From assembly GCF_030811595.1 (NCBI RefSeq), contig NZ_JAUSRB010000001.1, positions 1,116,001-1,180,000 of the forward strand: a stretch of 64,000 nt of DNA, written 5' to 3'. This stretch comes from Streptosporangium brasiliense (GTDB lineage: Bacteria; Actinomycetota; Actinomycetes; Streptosporangiales; Streptosporangiaceae). Below the pieces are notes generated by a model. The model worked only from the letters and a program-made list of their open reading frames with translations. It had not been told where the DNA came from and ran no database searches. Both the position numbers and the translations under genes were made by a program. Below are positions 24,437 to 35,043 of this stretch, piece by piece; within the stretch, counting starts at the first letter, position 1; each line of letters starts with the position of its first letter.

Positions 24437-25645
24437 TTGTCTGAGTCGTCAGGGCATGTCGTCATCGCCCCGGACAAGTTCAAGGGGTCGCTGACCGGGG
24501 CCGAGGTCGCCGCCCGGGTGGCGGCGGGCCTGGGCCCGGACGTCGCCACGGTCGCGCTGCCGGTGGCCGACGGCGGCGACGGCACCGTGGACGCGGTCGT
24601 GGCCTGCGGGTTCAGCCGTGTCGAGGTCGAGGTCACCGGCCCCGCCGGGCAGCCGGTCCGGGCCGCCTACGCCTGGCGCGAGCCCGCCGGGGACGCCGGC
24701 CCGGACCCCTCGCCCACCCCGGCGCGCGCCGGGGTGGCGACGGCCGTGATCGAGCTTGCCGAGGCGTCCGGCCTGCGCCGCCTGACCGGCGGCCTCCAGG
24801 CGCTGACCGCCACCAGCTACGGCACCGGCGAGCTGATCGCCCATGCCGTGCGGCGCGGCGCCGGGCGGATCGTGCTCGGGCTCGGCGGCAGCGCCTCCAC
24901 CGACGGGGGCGCCGGCATGATGCAGGCGCTGGGCGTCCGCTTCCTGGACGCCGACGGGCGGGAGCTGCCGTACGGCGGCGCCGCCCTGCGTGACCTGGAG
25001 AAAATCGATAAATCCGGACTTATCGCGATTGATGATGTCGAGTTCGTCGTCGCCAGCGACGTGGACAACCCGCTGCTGGGCCCGTACGGCGCCGCCGCCG
25101 TGTACGGCCCGCAGAAGGGCGCGGACCCCGAGGAGGTGAAGGTGCTCGAAAGGGCCCTCGCCAGACTCGCCGCCGTCGCCGCGCACACCCACGGCCTGGC
25201 CGGCGCCATCGAGCACGACGGGATCGTCCGCCCGATGGGCGTGGCCGCCCAGCCGGGCGCGGGCGCCGCCGGAGGGGTCGGCTTCGCCGCCCTGGCCTTT
25301 CTGTCGGCCGACGTCCGTCCCGGCATCGAATACCTGCTCGACCTGCTCGGCTTCCACGCCCTGCTCGACGGCGCCCGCCTCGTCGTCACCGGAGAGGGCT
25401 CGCTGGACGGGCAGACCCTGCGCGGCAAGGCTCCCGCCGGGGTCGCGGCCGCCGCGGTCAAGGCGGGGGTCCCCGTCGTCGCGGTCTGCGGGCGCCGCGA
25501 CCTCGGCGACGAGGAGCTGGAGGCGGCGGGCATCACGGCCGCCTACGCGCTCACCGACATCGAGCCCGACCCGGCCGTGTGCATGTCCGAGGCGGGTCCG
25601 CTGCTGGAGCGGGTCGCGCGCGAGATCGCGCGGAGACATCTTTGA
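24437..25645 (+). CDS. Glycerate kinase
   Basis: 402 residues from a TTG start at 24437 with GGGAGCAGGG upstream. Family signatures are 'VIAPDKFKGSLTGAEVA', 'PVADGGDGTVDA', 'GLGGSASTDGGAGMMQALG' and 'ASDVDNPLLGPYGAA', with 'GEGSLDGQTLRGKAPAGVA' near the C-terminus (GlxK/GarK family). The enzyme phosphorylates D-glycerate. In this cluster it would channel glyoxylate released from ureidoglycolate, after carboligation and reduction, into glycolysis. Those intermediate enzymes are not in the window. The 5' gap of about 200 bp has no clear hairpin. Confidence 0.93.
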   Translation: MSESSGHVVIAPDKFKGSLTGAEVAARVAAGLGPDVATVALPVADGGDGTVDAVVACGFSRVEVEVTGPAGQPVRAAYAWREPAGDAGPDPSPTPARAGVATAVIELAEASGLRRLTGGLQALTATSYGTGELIAHAVRRGAGRIVLGLGGSASTDGGAGMMQALGVRFLDADGRELPYGGAALRDLEKIDKSGLIAIDDVEFVVASDVDNPLLGPYGAAAVYGPQKGADPEEVKVLERALARLAAVAAHTHGLAGAIEHDGIVRPMGVAAQPGAGAAGGVGFAALAFLSADVRPGIEYLLDLLGFHALLDGARLVVTGEGSLDGQTLRGKAPAGVAAAAVKAGVPVVAVCGRRDLGDEELEAAGITAAYALTDIEPDPAVCMSEAGPLLERVAREIARRHL

Positions 25646-25744
25646 CGGGCCGCCGCCCGGCCGGACCGCCCGCGCCGCACCGGGCGCCGGCGGCCCGGCC
25701 GGGCACCGGGGCGTCCGGCCGCCGGACAGGGAGGTCGAAAGGCG

Positions 25745-27223
25745 ATGAACGCGCGGACTGAACATGTGACGGATCTGGTCATCCGGTCCCGCCGGGCCGT
25801 ACTGCCCGGGGGCGAGGGCCCGGCGGCGGTGGCCGTACGGCAGGGCAGGATCGCCGGCCTGCACCCCTACGACGCCGTCCTGGACGCCGCCGCCCAGGTC
25901 GACCTCGGCGAGGTCGCGCTGCTGCCCGGGCTCGTGGACACCCACGTGCACGTCAACGAGCCCGGGCGGACGCACTGGGAGGGGTTCGCCTCGGCCACCC
26001 GGGCCGCCTCGGCGGGGGGCGTCACCACCATCGTGGACATGCCGCTCAACTCGCTGCCGCCGACCGTGAACGTGGCCGCGCTGGCCGCCAAGAAGCGGGC
26101 CGCGGCCGGCAAGTGCCTGGTCGACGTGGGCTTCTGGGGCGGCGCGATCCCGGGCAACCTCGGGGACCTCAGGGCCCTGCACGAGGCCGGGGCGCACGGT
26201 TTCAAATGCTTCCTGTCGCCGTCCGGGGTGGAGGAGTTCCCGCCGCTGGCGGCCGGGGAGCTGCGGGCGGCCATGGTGGAGATCGCCTCCTTCGACGGCC
26301 TGCTGATCGTCCACGCCGAGGACCCGGCGCTGCTCGGCGGCCCGGCGGGCCCCGGCTACCGGGAGTTCCTCGCCTCCCGGCCGGGGGAGTCCGAGCGCCG
26401 TGCCGTCGAGCGGGTCGTCGCGCTGGCCGCCGAGACCGGCGTGCGGGCGCACATCCTGCACGTGTCGTCCGCGCTGTGCCTGCAGCCCCTGGCCCGGGCA
26501 CGGCGGGAGGGCGTCAGGATCACCGCCGAGACCTGCCCGCACTACCTGACGCTGACGGCCGAGGAGGTGCCGCGGGGGGCGACCGAGTTCAAGTGCTGCC
26601 CGCCGATCCGGTCGGAGGCCAACCGGGAGGAGCTCTGGCGGGGGCTCGCCGACGGGGTGCTGAGCTGCGTCGTCTCCGACCACTCGCCGTCCACCCCGGA
26701 TCTGAAGGTGCCCGACTTCGCTGCGGCCTGGGGCGGGATCTCCTCCCTCCAGCTCGGCCTGTCGGCCGTCTGGACCGAGGCGTCACGGCGCGGGTACGGC
26801 CTGGGCCAGGTGGTCCGGTGGATGGCGGCCAACCCCGCGGAGCTGGCCGGGCTGGCCGGCAAGGGCGCCATCGCCGTGGGCGGGGACGCCGACCTGGTCG
26901 CCTTCGACGCCGACGCCGCCCACACCGTGGACGCGGCCGCCCTGCACCACCGCAACCCGGTCACGCCCTACCACGGCAGGACGCTGCGCGGCGTGGTCCG
27001 CGCCACCTGGCTGCGCGGGCAGGCCGTGGGCGACGTCCCCCGAGGAGTCTTCCTGCGGCCCACCCCGGCACCGGAGCGCCACCGGGGGCGGGCGGCGGCT
27101 GTGGAGCGCCTTGCGGGGCCGGGGCGGGCGGCGGCCGTGGAGCGGCTCACGGAACCGGGGCGGACGGCCGGAGCACCCCTCCCGGAGCAGGAGCGCGCCG
27201 CCGGGGAGCAGAGCGCGCCATGA
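25745..27223 (+). CDS. allB: Allantoinase
   Basis: 492 residues, hydrolysing allantoin to allantoate. The binuclear metal centre is shown by 'LPGLVDTHVHVNEPGRTHWEGF', 'HGFKCFLSPSG' (carboxylated Lys), 'LLIVHAEDP', 'AHILHVSSALCLQPL', 'ITAETCPHYLTL' and 'CVVSDHSPS'. The catalytic core ends near residue 440. The last 50 residues are a low-complexity tail with a 12-residue duplication ('RAAAVERLAGPG'/'RAAAVERLTEPG'), unusual for the family and encoded by a 36-bp DNA repeat. Allantoicase follows after 42 nt. Confidence 0.94.
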   Translation: MNARTEHVTDLVIRSRRAVLPGGEGPAAVAVRQGRIAGLHPYDAVLDAAAQVDLGEVALLPGLVDTHVHVNEPGRTHWEGFASATRAASAGGVTTIVDMPLNSLPPTVNVAALAAKKRAAAGKCLVDVGFWGGAIPGNLGDLRALHEAGAHGFKCFLSPSGVEEFPPLAAGELRAAMVEIASFDGLLIVHAEDPALLGGPAGPGYREFLASRPGESERRAVERVVALAAETGVRAHILHVSSALCLQPLARARREGVRITAETCPHYLTLTAEEVPRGATEFKCCPPIRSEANREELWRGLADGVLSCVVSDHSPSTPDLKVPDFAAAWGGISSLQLGLSAVWTEASRRGYGLGQVVRWMAANPAELAGLAGKGAIAVGGDADLVAFDADAAHTVDAAALHHRNPVTPYHGRTLRGVVRATWLRGQAVGDVPRGVFLRPTPAPERHRGRAAAVERLAGPGRAAAVERLTEPGRTAGAPLPEQERAAGEQSAP

Positions 27224-27265
27224 CCATGAGGAGCGCGCCATAACCACAAGTGGAAGGTTCTTGCC

Positions 27266-28228
27266 GTGAGTGATTTCACCGCACTGCCCGATCTGGCCCT
27301 GCGCACCCTCGGCGGCGCGGTCGTCGCGGCCAGCGACGAGTCCTTCGCCGAACGGGAGAGCCTGATCCGCCCCGGCCGCCCCGGCTTCCAGCACCACACC
27401 TTCGGCCCCAAAGGCCAGCTCTACGACGGCTGGGAGACCCGCCGCCGGCGCGAGCCCGGCCATGACTGGGCCATCATCCGGCTCGGCCTGCCCGGTCTCG
27501 TCCACGGCATCGTGATCGACACCGCCTGGTTCACCGGCAACTACCCGCCGCACGCCTCCGTCGAGGCCACCGCGGTCGAGGGCCACCCCACGGTCGCCGA
27601 GCTGCAGACCGCCCCCTGGACGCAGCTCGTCCCCAGAAGCGCCCTGCGCGGCGACGCCGAACACCCCTTCCCCGTGACCGACCGGCACCGCCACACCCAC
27701 CTGCGGCTGAACATCTTCCCCGACGGCGGCGTCGCCCGGCTGCGCGCCCACGGTGAGGCCCGCCCCGACCTGACCCTGTACGAGGGCCTCGGCCTGGACC
27801 TGGCCGCGCTGGCCAACGGCGCCCTGGTCACCGACTGCTCCAACGGCTTCTACTCCGCCCCCAACAACGTCATCGCCCCCGGCCTGGCCCGCCACCAGGC
27901 CGAGGGCTGGGAGACCGCCCGCCGCCGCGACGGCGGCAACGACTGGCTGCTGATCCGCCTGGCCGGCCCCGGCGTCATCAAGCTCGCCGAGATCGACACG
28001 ACCAACCTGCTGTTCAACGCCCCCGCCGAGGTCTCCCTGCGCGGCACCGCCGACGGCACCACCTGGACCGAACTGCTGCCCCGCACCCGCCTGCAGCCCG
28101 ACACCCCGCACCGCTTCCGCATTCACGACGCCCCCGCCCTCACCCATGTCCGGGTGGACATCTACCCCGACGGCGGCCTCGCCCGCGTCCGCCTGCACGG
28201 CACCCTCGCCGGAGGCGGGGAAGGCTGA
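27266..28228 (+). CDS. alc: Allantoicase
   Basis: 320 residues from GTG 27266 behind GGAAGG. It hydrolyses allantoate to ureidoglycolate and urea. The protein is two tandem jelly-roll repeats with matching motifs: 'YDGWETRRRREPGHDWAIIRLG' and 'AEGWETARRRDGGNDWLLIRLA', 'HTHLRLNIFPDGGVARLRAHG' and 'LTHVRVDIYPDGGLARVRLHG'. The N-terminal 'GAVVAASDESFAERESLI' is typical. It is the last gene of the urate block. No ureidoglycolate lyase or urease gene follows. Confidence 0.96.
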   Translation: MSDFTALPDLALRTLGGAVVAASDESFAERESLIRPGRPGFQHHTFGPKGQLYDGWETRRRREPGHDWAIIRLGLPGLVHGIVIDTAWFTGNYPPHASVEATAVEGHPTVAELQTAPWTQLVPRSALRGDAEHPFPVTDRHRHTHLRLNIFPDGGVARLRAHGEARPDLTLYEGLGLDLAALANGALVTDCSNGFYSAPNNVIAPGLARHQAEGWETARRRDGGNDWLLIRLAGPGVIKLAEIDTTNLLFNAPAEVSLRGTADGTTWTELLPRTRLQPDTPHRFRIHDAPALTHVRVDIYPDGGLARVRLHGTLAGGGEG

Positions 28229-28258
28229 TCCGCCGGCCCGGGCCGGCCACCACGGAGC

Positions 28259-28330
28259 GGGAGGGCCGGCCCTGGGCGGAAGGGCTGGTCACCATGAGTG
28301 AGCTGGTCACCATGAGTGGGAGGGCCGGCC
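28259..28330. repeat. Nested direct repeats after allantoicase
   Basis: GGGAGGGCCGGCC occurs at 28259-28271 and again at 28318-28330. Between them is a tandem pair of 18-bp units starting GCTGGTCACCATGAGTG (28284-28301 and 28302-28319). The region is non-coding and just upstream of the shared terminator. Confidence 0.65.
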
Positions 28331-28338
28331 GTGGATGC

Positions 28339-28375
28339 GGAAGGGCCCGGTCTCCGCCGGAGACCGGGCCCTTCC
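28339..28375. terminator. Bidirectional terminator between allantoicase and the kinase gene
   Basis: GGAAGGGCCCGGTCTCC (28339-28355) pairs perfectly with 28359-28375 around a GCC loop. The 17-bp stem lies 110 nt after the allantoicase stop and 20 nt past the convergent kinase stop, so it can end both transcripts. Confidence 0.8.
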
Positions 28376-28394
28376 GCGCCTGGCTACGCCTGGT

Positions 28395-30320
28395 TCAGTG
28401 CCAGAGGGTCACCTCAGTGCCAGGCGGTGCCTGCTGTCCTCCCGGTGGGATCTGGGCCAGGACCACGCCCCGGCCCGGTCCTTTTTTTATTTTCACGCCC
28501 ATCCCGGCGACGCGCAGCTCCTCCCGAGCCGCCTTGACGTCCTTGAACAGCACGTTGGGGATGATGATGACCTTGTCGTCGGTGGTGTTCTGGTCGTTGT
28601 TCTCCCACGGCCAGTGCCATTCGCCGTTGTTGCACTGCGACAGGGTCAGCTTGACGACGGCGCCCTTGTCGATCTCCGCCTTGGGCTGGGGGTCCTGGGC
28701 GATGACCGTGCAGGGCTGGGCGGCGTCGGTCTGCTCGACGAACTGGGGGTTGAAGCCCGCGCCGCGCAGGAAGGAGTCGGCCTGGTCGCGGGGCATGCCC
28801 TTGACGTCGGGCATGAGCAGTCCCGCGCTCAGTATCAGGTCGACCTTGCTGCTCTCCTTGACCAGGTTGCCCACGGCGGGGCTGGTCCGCATCACCTGGC
28901 CGCGCGGCACGGTCTCGCTGGCCTGCTTCCTGACCTTGTTGACGACCAGCCCGGCCTCGGCCAGCTTCGCCCGGGCCTCGGGCTCGCTGATGCCCACGAC
29001 GTTGGGCACGGCGACCCGCTTGGGCCCCGCCGACTCGATGAGGACCAGCTTGGCCTTCTCCTCGGTCTCGGTGCCCGCCACCGGATCGGTCCGCAGCACG
29101 CTGCCCTTGGGCACCTTCTCGTCGTTCTCGGCCTTGCCGATCTCGACGACGAAGCCGAGCCGCCGGGCCTCGCTCTCGGCGATCTTGATGTTCTTGCCGG
29201 CCAGCGTGGGCACCGTGAGGGTGGTGGTCTGGGAGAACAGCCAGCCGGTCACCCCGACCGCGATCACCATCACCACGGCCAGCGCGAGCAGGAACCAGTT
29301 GGGCCGCGCGCCCTTGCGCGCCCGGGGGGCGGGCGCGGCGGGCTCGGCGACGGGGCTGGTGAACAGCTCCACCCGCGGCTGGATCAGGGTCTGGTTGGCC
29401 GGCGCGGGCGCCGCGTCCGAGCCCGGCGCCGGCGGGGGAGCGGCGGGGGCCGACGGCGCCGGGCCGCTCTCCCTGGGCAGCATCCGGTGCGCGTCCACCG
29501 CGGCGACCAGCAGGGCGGTGGCGTCCGCCGGGCGGGTCGCCGGGTCGCGGGCCGTCGCCTGGGCCACCAGCGTGTCCAGCAGCGGCGGGGTGCCGGGCAG
29601 GAGCGCCGAGGGCACCGGCACGGTGTCGTGCACGTGCCGGTAGGCCACCGACATCGGGGTGTCGCCCTCGTACGGCTGGTGGCCGATGAGGAGCTCGAAC
29701 AGCATGATCCCGGCCGAGTAGACGTCGCTGCGGGCGTCGGCGGCACCGGAGGTCACCTGCTCGGGCGACATGTAGCCGATGGTGCCGATCATGACGCCCG
29801 TCCGCGTCTGGTTGGTCGCCTCGATGGCGCGGGCCAGGCCGAAGTCCACCACCTTGACCCGGCCGTCATCACTGAGCAGTACGTTCTCCGGTTTGACGTC
29901 CCGGTGGACCAGCCCGGCCTGGTGCGCGGCGCCCAGCGCGGCGAGCACCGGGATCATGACCTCGAGGGCCTCGCGGGCGGGCAGCCTGCCCCGGGCGCGG
30001 AGCACGTCGCGCAGGGTCCGCCCCGGCACGTACTCCATCGACAGGTAGACGTTGTCCCCGTCGGTGCCCTGGTCGAAGACATGCACCACGTTGGGGTGCG
30101 AAAGGCTGGCCACCGACTTGGCCTCGCCGATGAACCGCCGCACGAACGCGGGGTCCTCGGCGAGGGAGCGGTGCATCACCTTCACGGCGACCGTGCGGTC
30201 GAGCCGGATGTCCAGAGCCAGATAGACGGTCGCCATGCCGCCCCGGGCGATCCGGGACTCAACGCGGTAACGCCCGTCGAGGAGTTTCCCGACCAGGGGG
30301 TCCGTAAGCGTCGTGTCCAC
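28395..30320 (-). CDS. PASTA-domain serine/threonine protein kinase (PknL position)
   Basis: 641 residues from GTG 30320. The cytoplasmic kinase domain (about 15-275) has the Gly loop 'ARGGMATVY', 'VAVKVM', 'HRDVKPENVLL', 'DFGLA' and 'GTIGYMSPEQ'. A Pro/Ala linker leads to one membrane helix ('FLLALAVVMVIAVGVTGWLF', about 343-363). Four extracellular PASTA repeats follow, which bind peptidoglycan fragments or lipid II in this family. A -10-like TAAACT 7 nt before the GTG suggests a leaderless message. By synteny (Rv2175c homologue, polyprenyl synthase and metF nearby) it occupies the position of mycobacterial PknL, although PknL itself lacks PASTA domains. Confidence 0.94.
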   Translation of the reverse strand: MDTTLTDPLVGKLLDGRYRVESRIARGGMATVYLALDIRLDRTVAVKVMHRSLAEDPAFVRRFIGEAKSVASLSHPNVVHVFDQGTDGDNVYLSMEYVPGRTLRDVLRARGRLPAREALEVMIPVLAALGAAHQAGLVHRDVKPENVLLSDDGRVKVVDFGLARAIEATNQTRTGVMIGTIGYMSPEQVTSGAADARSDVYSAGIMLFELLIGHQPYEGDTPMSVAYRHVHDTVPVPSALLPGTPPLLDTLVAQATARDPATRPADATALLVAAVDAHRMLPRESGPAPSAPAAPPPAPGSDAAPAPANQTLIQPRVELFTSPVAEPAAPAPRARKGARPNWFLLALAVVMVIAVGVTGWLFSQTTTLTVPTLAGKNIKIAESEARRLGFVVEIGKAENDEKVPKGSVLRTDPVAGTETEEKAKLVLIESAGPKRVAVPNVVGISEPEARAKLAEAGLVVNKVRKQASETVPRGQVMRTSPAVGNLVKESSKVDLILSAGLLMPDVKGMPRDQADSFLRGAGFNPQFVEQTDAAQPCTVIAQDPQPKAEIDKGAVVKLTLSQCNNGEWHWPWENNDQNTTDDKVIIIPNVLFKDVKAAREELRVAGMGVKIKKGPGRGVVLAQIPPGGQQAPPGTEVTLWH

Positions 30321-30396
30321 CCGGCTGAGTTTACGGGCGATTTGGCGCCGACAGGGTCCCGGTGTTCCAAACCGATGCCGAGAAGTTGACTGTTTC

Positions 30397-32479
<2,083 letters not shown>

Positions 32480-32487
32480 ACGTGCTC

Positions 32488-32684
32488 CGCTCCCTTCGCC
32501 GGCATGATCCGGATCAGGTCCGTGGCGGTCGAGGGCCCGCTCGCGGTCGCGTCGGAACGTCGGCGGCCCCGTGCCGTGCCCACCCGCGCCTGCTGCGCGA
32601 GCTTTCCGCACCTCACCTGGCCCACCGCGGTCCTCGTCGCCCGCAGCCCTCCTCTCAGCCCGGTGCGTCCCGGGCTCCCGCGCG
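32488..32684 (-). ncRNA. TPP riboswitch (THI element) controlling thiOSG
   Basis: Reading the minus strand, the conserved core is present in order: GGGAGCCC at the 5' stem, CTGAGAGGAGGGCTG (CTGAGA is complement of 32653-32658), a variable arm, then CCTGATCCGGATCATGCC and GGCGAAGGGAGC near 32490-32515. These are the defining THI-box segments that fold around thiamine pyrophosphate. The closing stem ends about 9 nt before the thiO ATG, so control is probably translational. A TAGGGT -10 lies about 20 nt upstream of the aptamer. Confidence 0.92.
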
Positions 32685-32808
32685 TCTTGTCACTCCCACC
32701 CTAAGGGCTTCGACAACTCCCTCACCGCGCCGAATGTGCGGTAAATACCGTTTTCGTTATCAAACCGCGTTGGTAGCGGGTCGGCCCGGCCGCTTAGGCT
32801 CGTGAGTT

Positions 32809-33981
32809 GTGAATCATGTCGTGGTGGTTGGCGCCGGCCTGGCCGGCGTTCGGAGTGTCGAGGCGTTACGGGCCCGTGGGTTCGGCGGCACGATCACGTT
32901 GCTCGGTGAGGAGGCGCACCGGCCCTACGACCGCCCGCCGCTGTCGAAGAGCGTCCTGCTGGGCGAGACCGACTCCACGATCGTCGACTCCGATCTGGAC
33001 GCCCTGGAGGTCGACTTCCGCGCGGGCGTGGCCGCCAAGGGGCTGCGCGAGGGCGTGGTGGAGACCACCGAAGGGGAGCTGGCCTACGACGGGCTGGTCA
33101 TCGCCACCGGGGCGCGCCCGGTCCGGCTGCGCGGCGATGGCGCCCAGCACGTGCTGCGCACCATCGACGACGCGCTCGAACTGCGCGCCCTGCTCACCGC
33201 CGGCACGAAGGTCGCCGTCATCGGCGCGGGCTGGATCGGCGCCGAGGTAGCCACCGCCGCCCGCAGGGCCGGCTGCGAGGTGACCGTCGTCGAGGCCGCC
33301 GCCGTCCCGCTGAGCGCCGCCCTGGGCGCCGTGGGCGCGCACACCGCCTCCTGGTACGGCCAGGCGGGTGTGGACCTGCGGCTGGGCACCGCGGTCGCCT
33401 CCGTGGACCAGGGCGGCCTGACCCTGGCCGACGGCTCCACGGTCGAGGCCGGCGTGGTCGTCACCGGCGTCGGGGTGCGGCCCGCGGTCGAGTGGCTGGC
33501 CGGCTCCGGCGTCGAGCTCGGCAACGGGGTCGTCACCGACGAGCACCTGCGCACCTCGCTGCCCGGCGTCGTCGCCGTGGGCGACTGCGCGGCCTGGTGG
33601 TCGCGCCGCTACGGCCGCCGCATGCGGGTCGAGCACTGGGACACCGCGCTGGGCGCCCCCGACGTGGCCGTGGCCGCACTCCTGGGCGAGGAGGCGGTCT
33701 ACGACCCGGTGCCCTATTTCTGGTCCGAGCAGTTCGGCCACATGGTGCAGTACGCCGGCCACCACGACGGCGAGCGGCTGGTCCTGCGCGGAGACCCGGC
33801 CACCGACGCCAGGTGGGGGGTCTGCTGGGTGTCGGAGGACGACAGGCTCACCGCGGTGCTCGCGGTCAACCGCCCCCGGGACCTGGTCCAGGGCCGCCGC
33901 CTCATCGAGCGCGGGCAGCGCCTCGACGTCGGCCGTCTGGCCGACCCTGCGGTAGCGTTGCGCGACTGTACTGCGGCGTAA
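32809..33981 (+). CDS. NAD(P)/FAD-dependent oxidoreductase, ferredoxin-reductase type
   Basis: 390 residues from GTG 32809. Two Rossmann motifs are seen: FAD 'HVVVVGAGLAGVRSVEALR' at the N-terminus and NAD 'KVAVIGAGWIGAEVATAARRAG' near 140. 'RPYDRPPLSKSVLLG', 'LVIATGARPVRLRG' and 'VVAVGDCAAWWS' are typical of ferredoxin/rubredoxin/rhodocoxin reductases, and the C-terminal reductase-like domain 'PYFWSEQFGHMVQYAGHH' agrees. It probably reduces a ferredoxin for a P450 or dioxygenase; no partner is adjacent. TAGGCT 8 nt before the GTG suggests a leaderless promoter divergent from the thi operon. Confidence 0.9.
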   Translation: MNHVVVVGAGLAGVRSVEALRARGFGGTITLLGEEAHRPYDRPPLSKSVLLGETDSTIVDSDLDALEVDFRAGVAAKGLREGVVETTEGELAYDGLVIATGARPVRLRGDGAQHVLRTIDDALELRALLTAGTKVAVIGAGWIGAEVATAARRAGCEVTVVEAAAVPLSAALGAVGAHTASWYGQAGVDLRLGTAVASVDQGGLTLADGSTVEAGVVVTGVGVRPAVEWLAGSGVELGNGVVTDEHLRTSLPGVVAVGDCAAWWSRRYGRRMRVEHWDTALGAPDVAVAALLGEEAVYDPVPYFWSEQFGHMVQYAGHHDGERLVLRGDPATDARWGVCWVSEDDRLTAVLAVNRPRDLVQGRRLIERGQRLDVGRLADPAVALRDCTAA

Positions 33982-34030
33982 CCTCGCCGCCGGTGTTTGG
34001 CGAAAGGCCCGATGTGGTAGTGGTGGATTC

Positions 34031-34405
34031 GTGACGCTTTCTGTTGCGCAGATCGACCGGGAGACCGACGAGCTGGTGGGCGAGTGGCTCACCCTGACCG
34101 AGGTGGCCAGGCGGCTCAACCTCAGTGCCGGTCGTGCCAAGCAACTTCTCAAGGACCGCAAGCTCATCGGAGTGAGACGGGGAGGTGGCGAGCCCCAGGT
34201 CCCCGCCGCCTTCCTCGGCGCCGACGACGTCGTCAAGGGCCTGCCGGGCACGCTCACCGTGCTGCTCGACGCCGGATACAACGACGTCGAGTCGCTCCGC
34301 TGGCTGTTCACCCCGGACGAGACCCTGCCGGGTTCACCGGTGGACGCGATCGTCGCGGGCCGCCATACCGAGGTCAAGCGGCGTGCCCAGGCCCTCGGTT
34401 TCTGA
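34031..34405 (+). CDS. Rv2175c-family winged-helix DNA-binding protein
   Basis: 124 residues from GTG 34031. The N-terminal helix-turn-helix '[32 protein letters not shown]' and the C-terminal domain '[32 protein letters not shown]' through '[22 protein letters not shown]' match Mycobacterium tuberculosis Rv2175c. That protein is phosphorylated by PknL on an N-terminal Thr, which abolishes DNA binding. A Thr occurs here in 'DRETDE' ahead of the helix-turn-helix. The gene overlaps thiE by 23 nt, and the PASTA kinase lies 3.7 kb upstream, so a kinase-substrate relation is likely conserved. Confidence 0.9.
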   Translation: MTLSVAQIDRETDELVGEWLTLTEVARRLNLSAGRAKQLLKDRKLIGVRRGGGEPQVPAAFLGADDVVKGLPGTLTVLLDAGYNDVESLRWLFTPDETLPGSPVDAIVAGRHTEVKRRAQALGF

Positions 34406-35024
34406 GGCCCGCCTCTACCTGTGCACCGACGGGCGCCGCGATCGGGGGGATCTCGCCGATTTCCTCGACGCGGCCCTCGCGGGCGGGGTCGACATCGTGC
34501 AGCTCCGCGAGAAGGGCCTGGAGGCGCGCGAGGAGCTGGAGCTCCTTGAGGTCTTCCGCGCGGCCTGCGACCGCCACGGCAAGCTGCTGGCGGTCAACGA
34601 CCGGGCGGACATCGCCTACGCGGCCCGTCCCGATGTGCTCCACCTCGGCCAGGACGACCTGCCGGTGCCGGTCGTGCGCGACATGCTCGGCGACGACATC
34701 CTCATCGGGCGTTCCACTCACGCCGACGAGGAGGCGTCCGCCGCGGCGGTCGAGCCCGGCGTCGACTACTTCTGCTGCGGCCCGATCTGGCCCACGCCCA
34801 CCAAACCCGGGCGGCCGGCCCCGGGGCCCGGCCTGCTGCGGCACGCCGCGTCCCTGGACACCGACCGGCCCTGGTTCGGCATCGGCGGCATCGACCTCAC
34901 CAACCTGGAGGAGGTCATGTCGTACGGCGTGCGCCGGGTCGTGGTCGTGCGGGCGATCACCGAGGCCGACGACCCGAAGGCGGCCGCCGCGGAGTTCCAG
35001 CGGCGGCTGACCGCCTCGGGCTGA
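34383..35024 (+). CDS. thiE: Thiamine-phosphate synthase
   Basis: 213 residues from GTG 34383, which lies inside the end of the upstream gene. A GAGG about 10 nt before it serves as ribosome-binding site. ThiE joins the pyrimidine and thiazole phosphates to thiamine phosphate. Motifs are 'LYLCTDGR', '[15 protein letters not shown]', '[28 protein letters not shown]', '[12 protein letters not shown]', '[17 protein letters not shown]' and '[15 protein letters not shown]'. It is not under the TPP riboswitch of the neighbouring thiOSG operon but travels with the Rv2175c homologue. Confidence 0.95.
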   Translation: MPRPSVSEARLYLCTDGRRDRGDLADFLDAALAGGVDIVQLREKGLEAREELELLEVFRAACDRHGKLLAVNDRADIAYAARPDVLHLGQDDLPVPVVRDMLGDDILIGRSTHADEEASAAAVEPGVDYFCCGPIWPTPTKPGRPAPGPGLLRHAASLDTDRPWFGIGGIDLTNLEEVMSYGVRRVVVVRAITEADDPKAAAAEFQRRLTASG

Positions 35025-35043
35025 CCGCCTCGGGCGGCCGGGG

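Noticed and set aside
24449..26683. 744-codon minus-strand open frame
   Set aside because: It runs antisense across glycerate kinase and allantoinase, both of which have complete conserved motifs.
32480..32611. N-terminal extension of thiO
   Set aside because: The added codons fall inside the TPP riboswitch aptamer.
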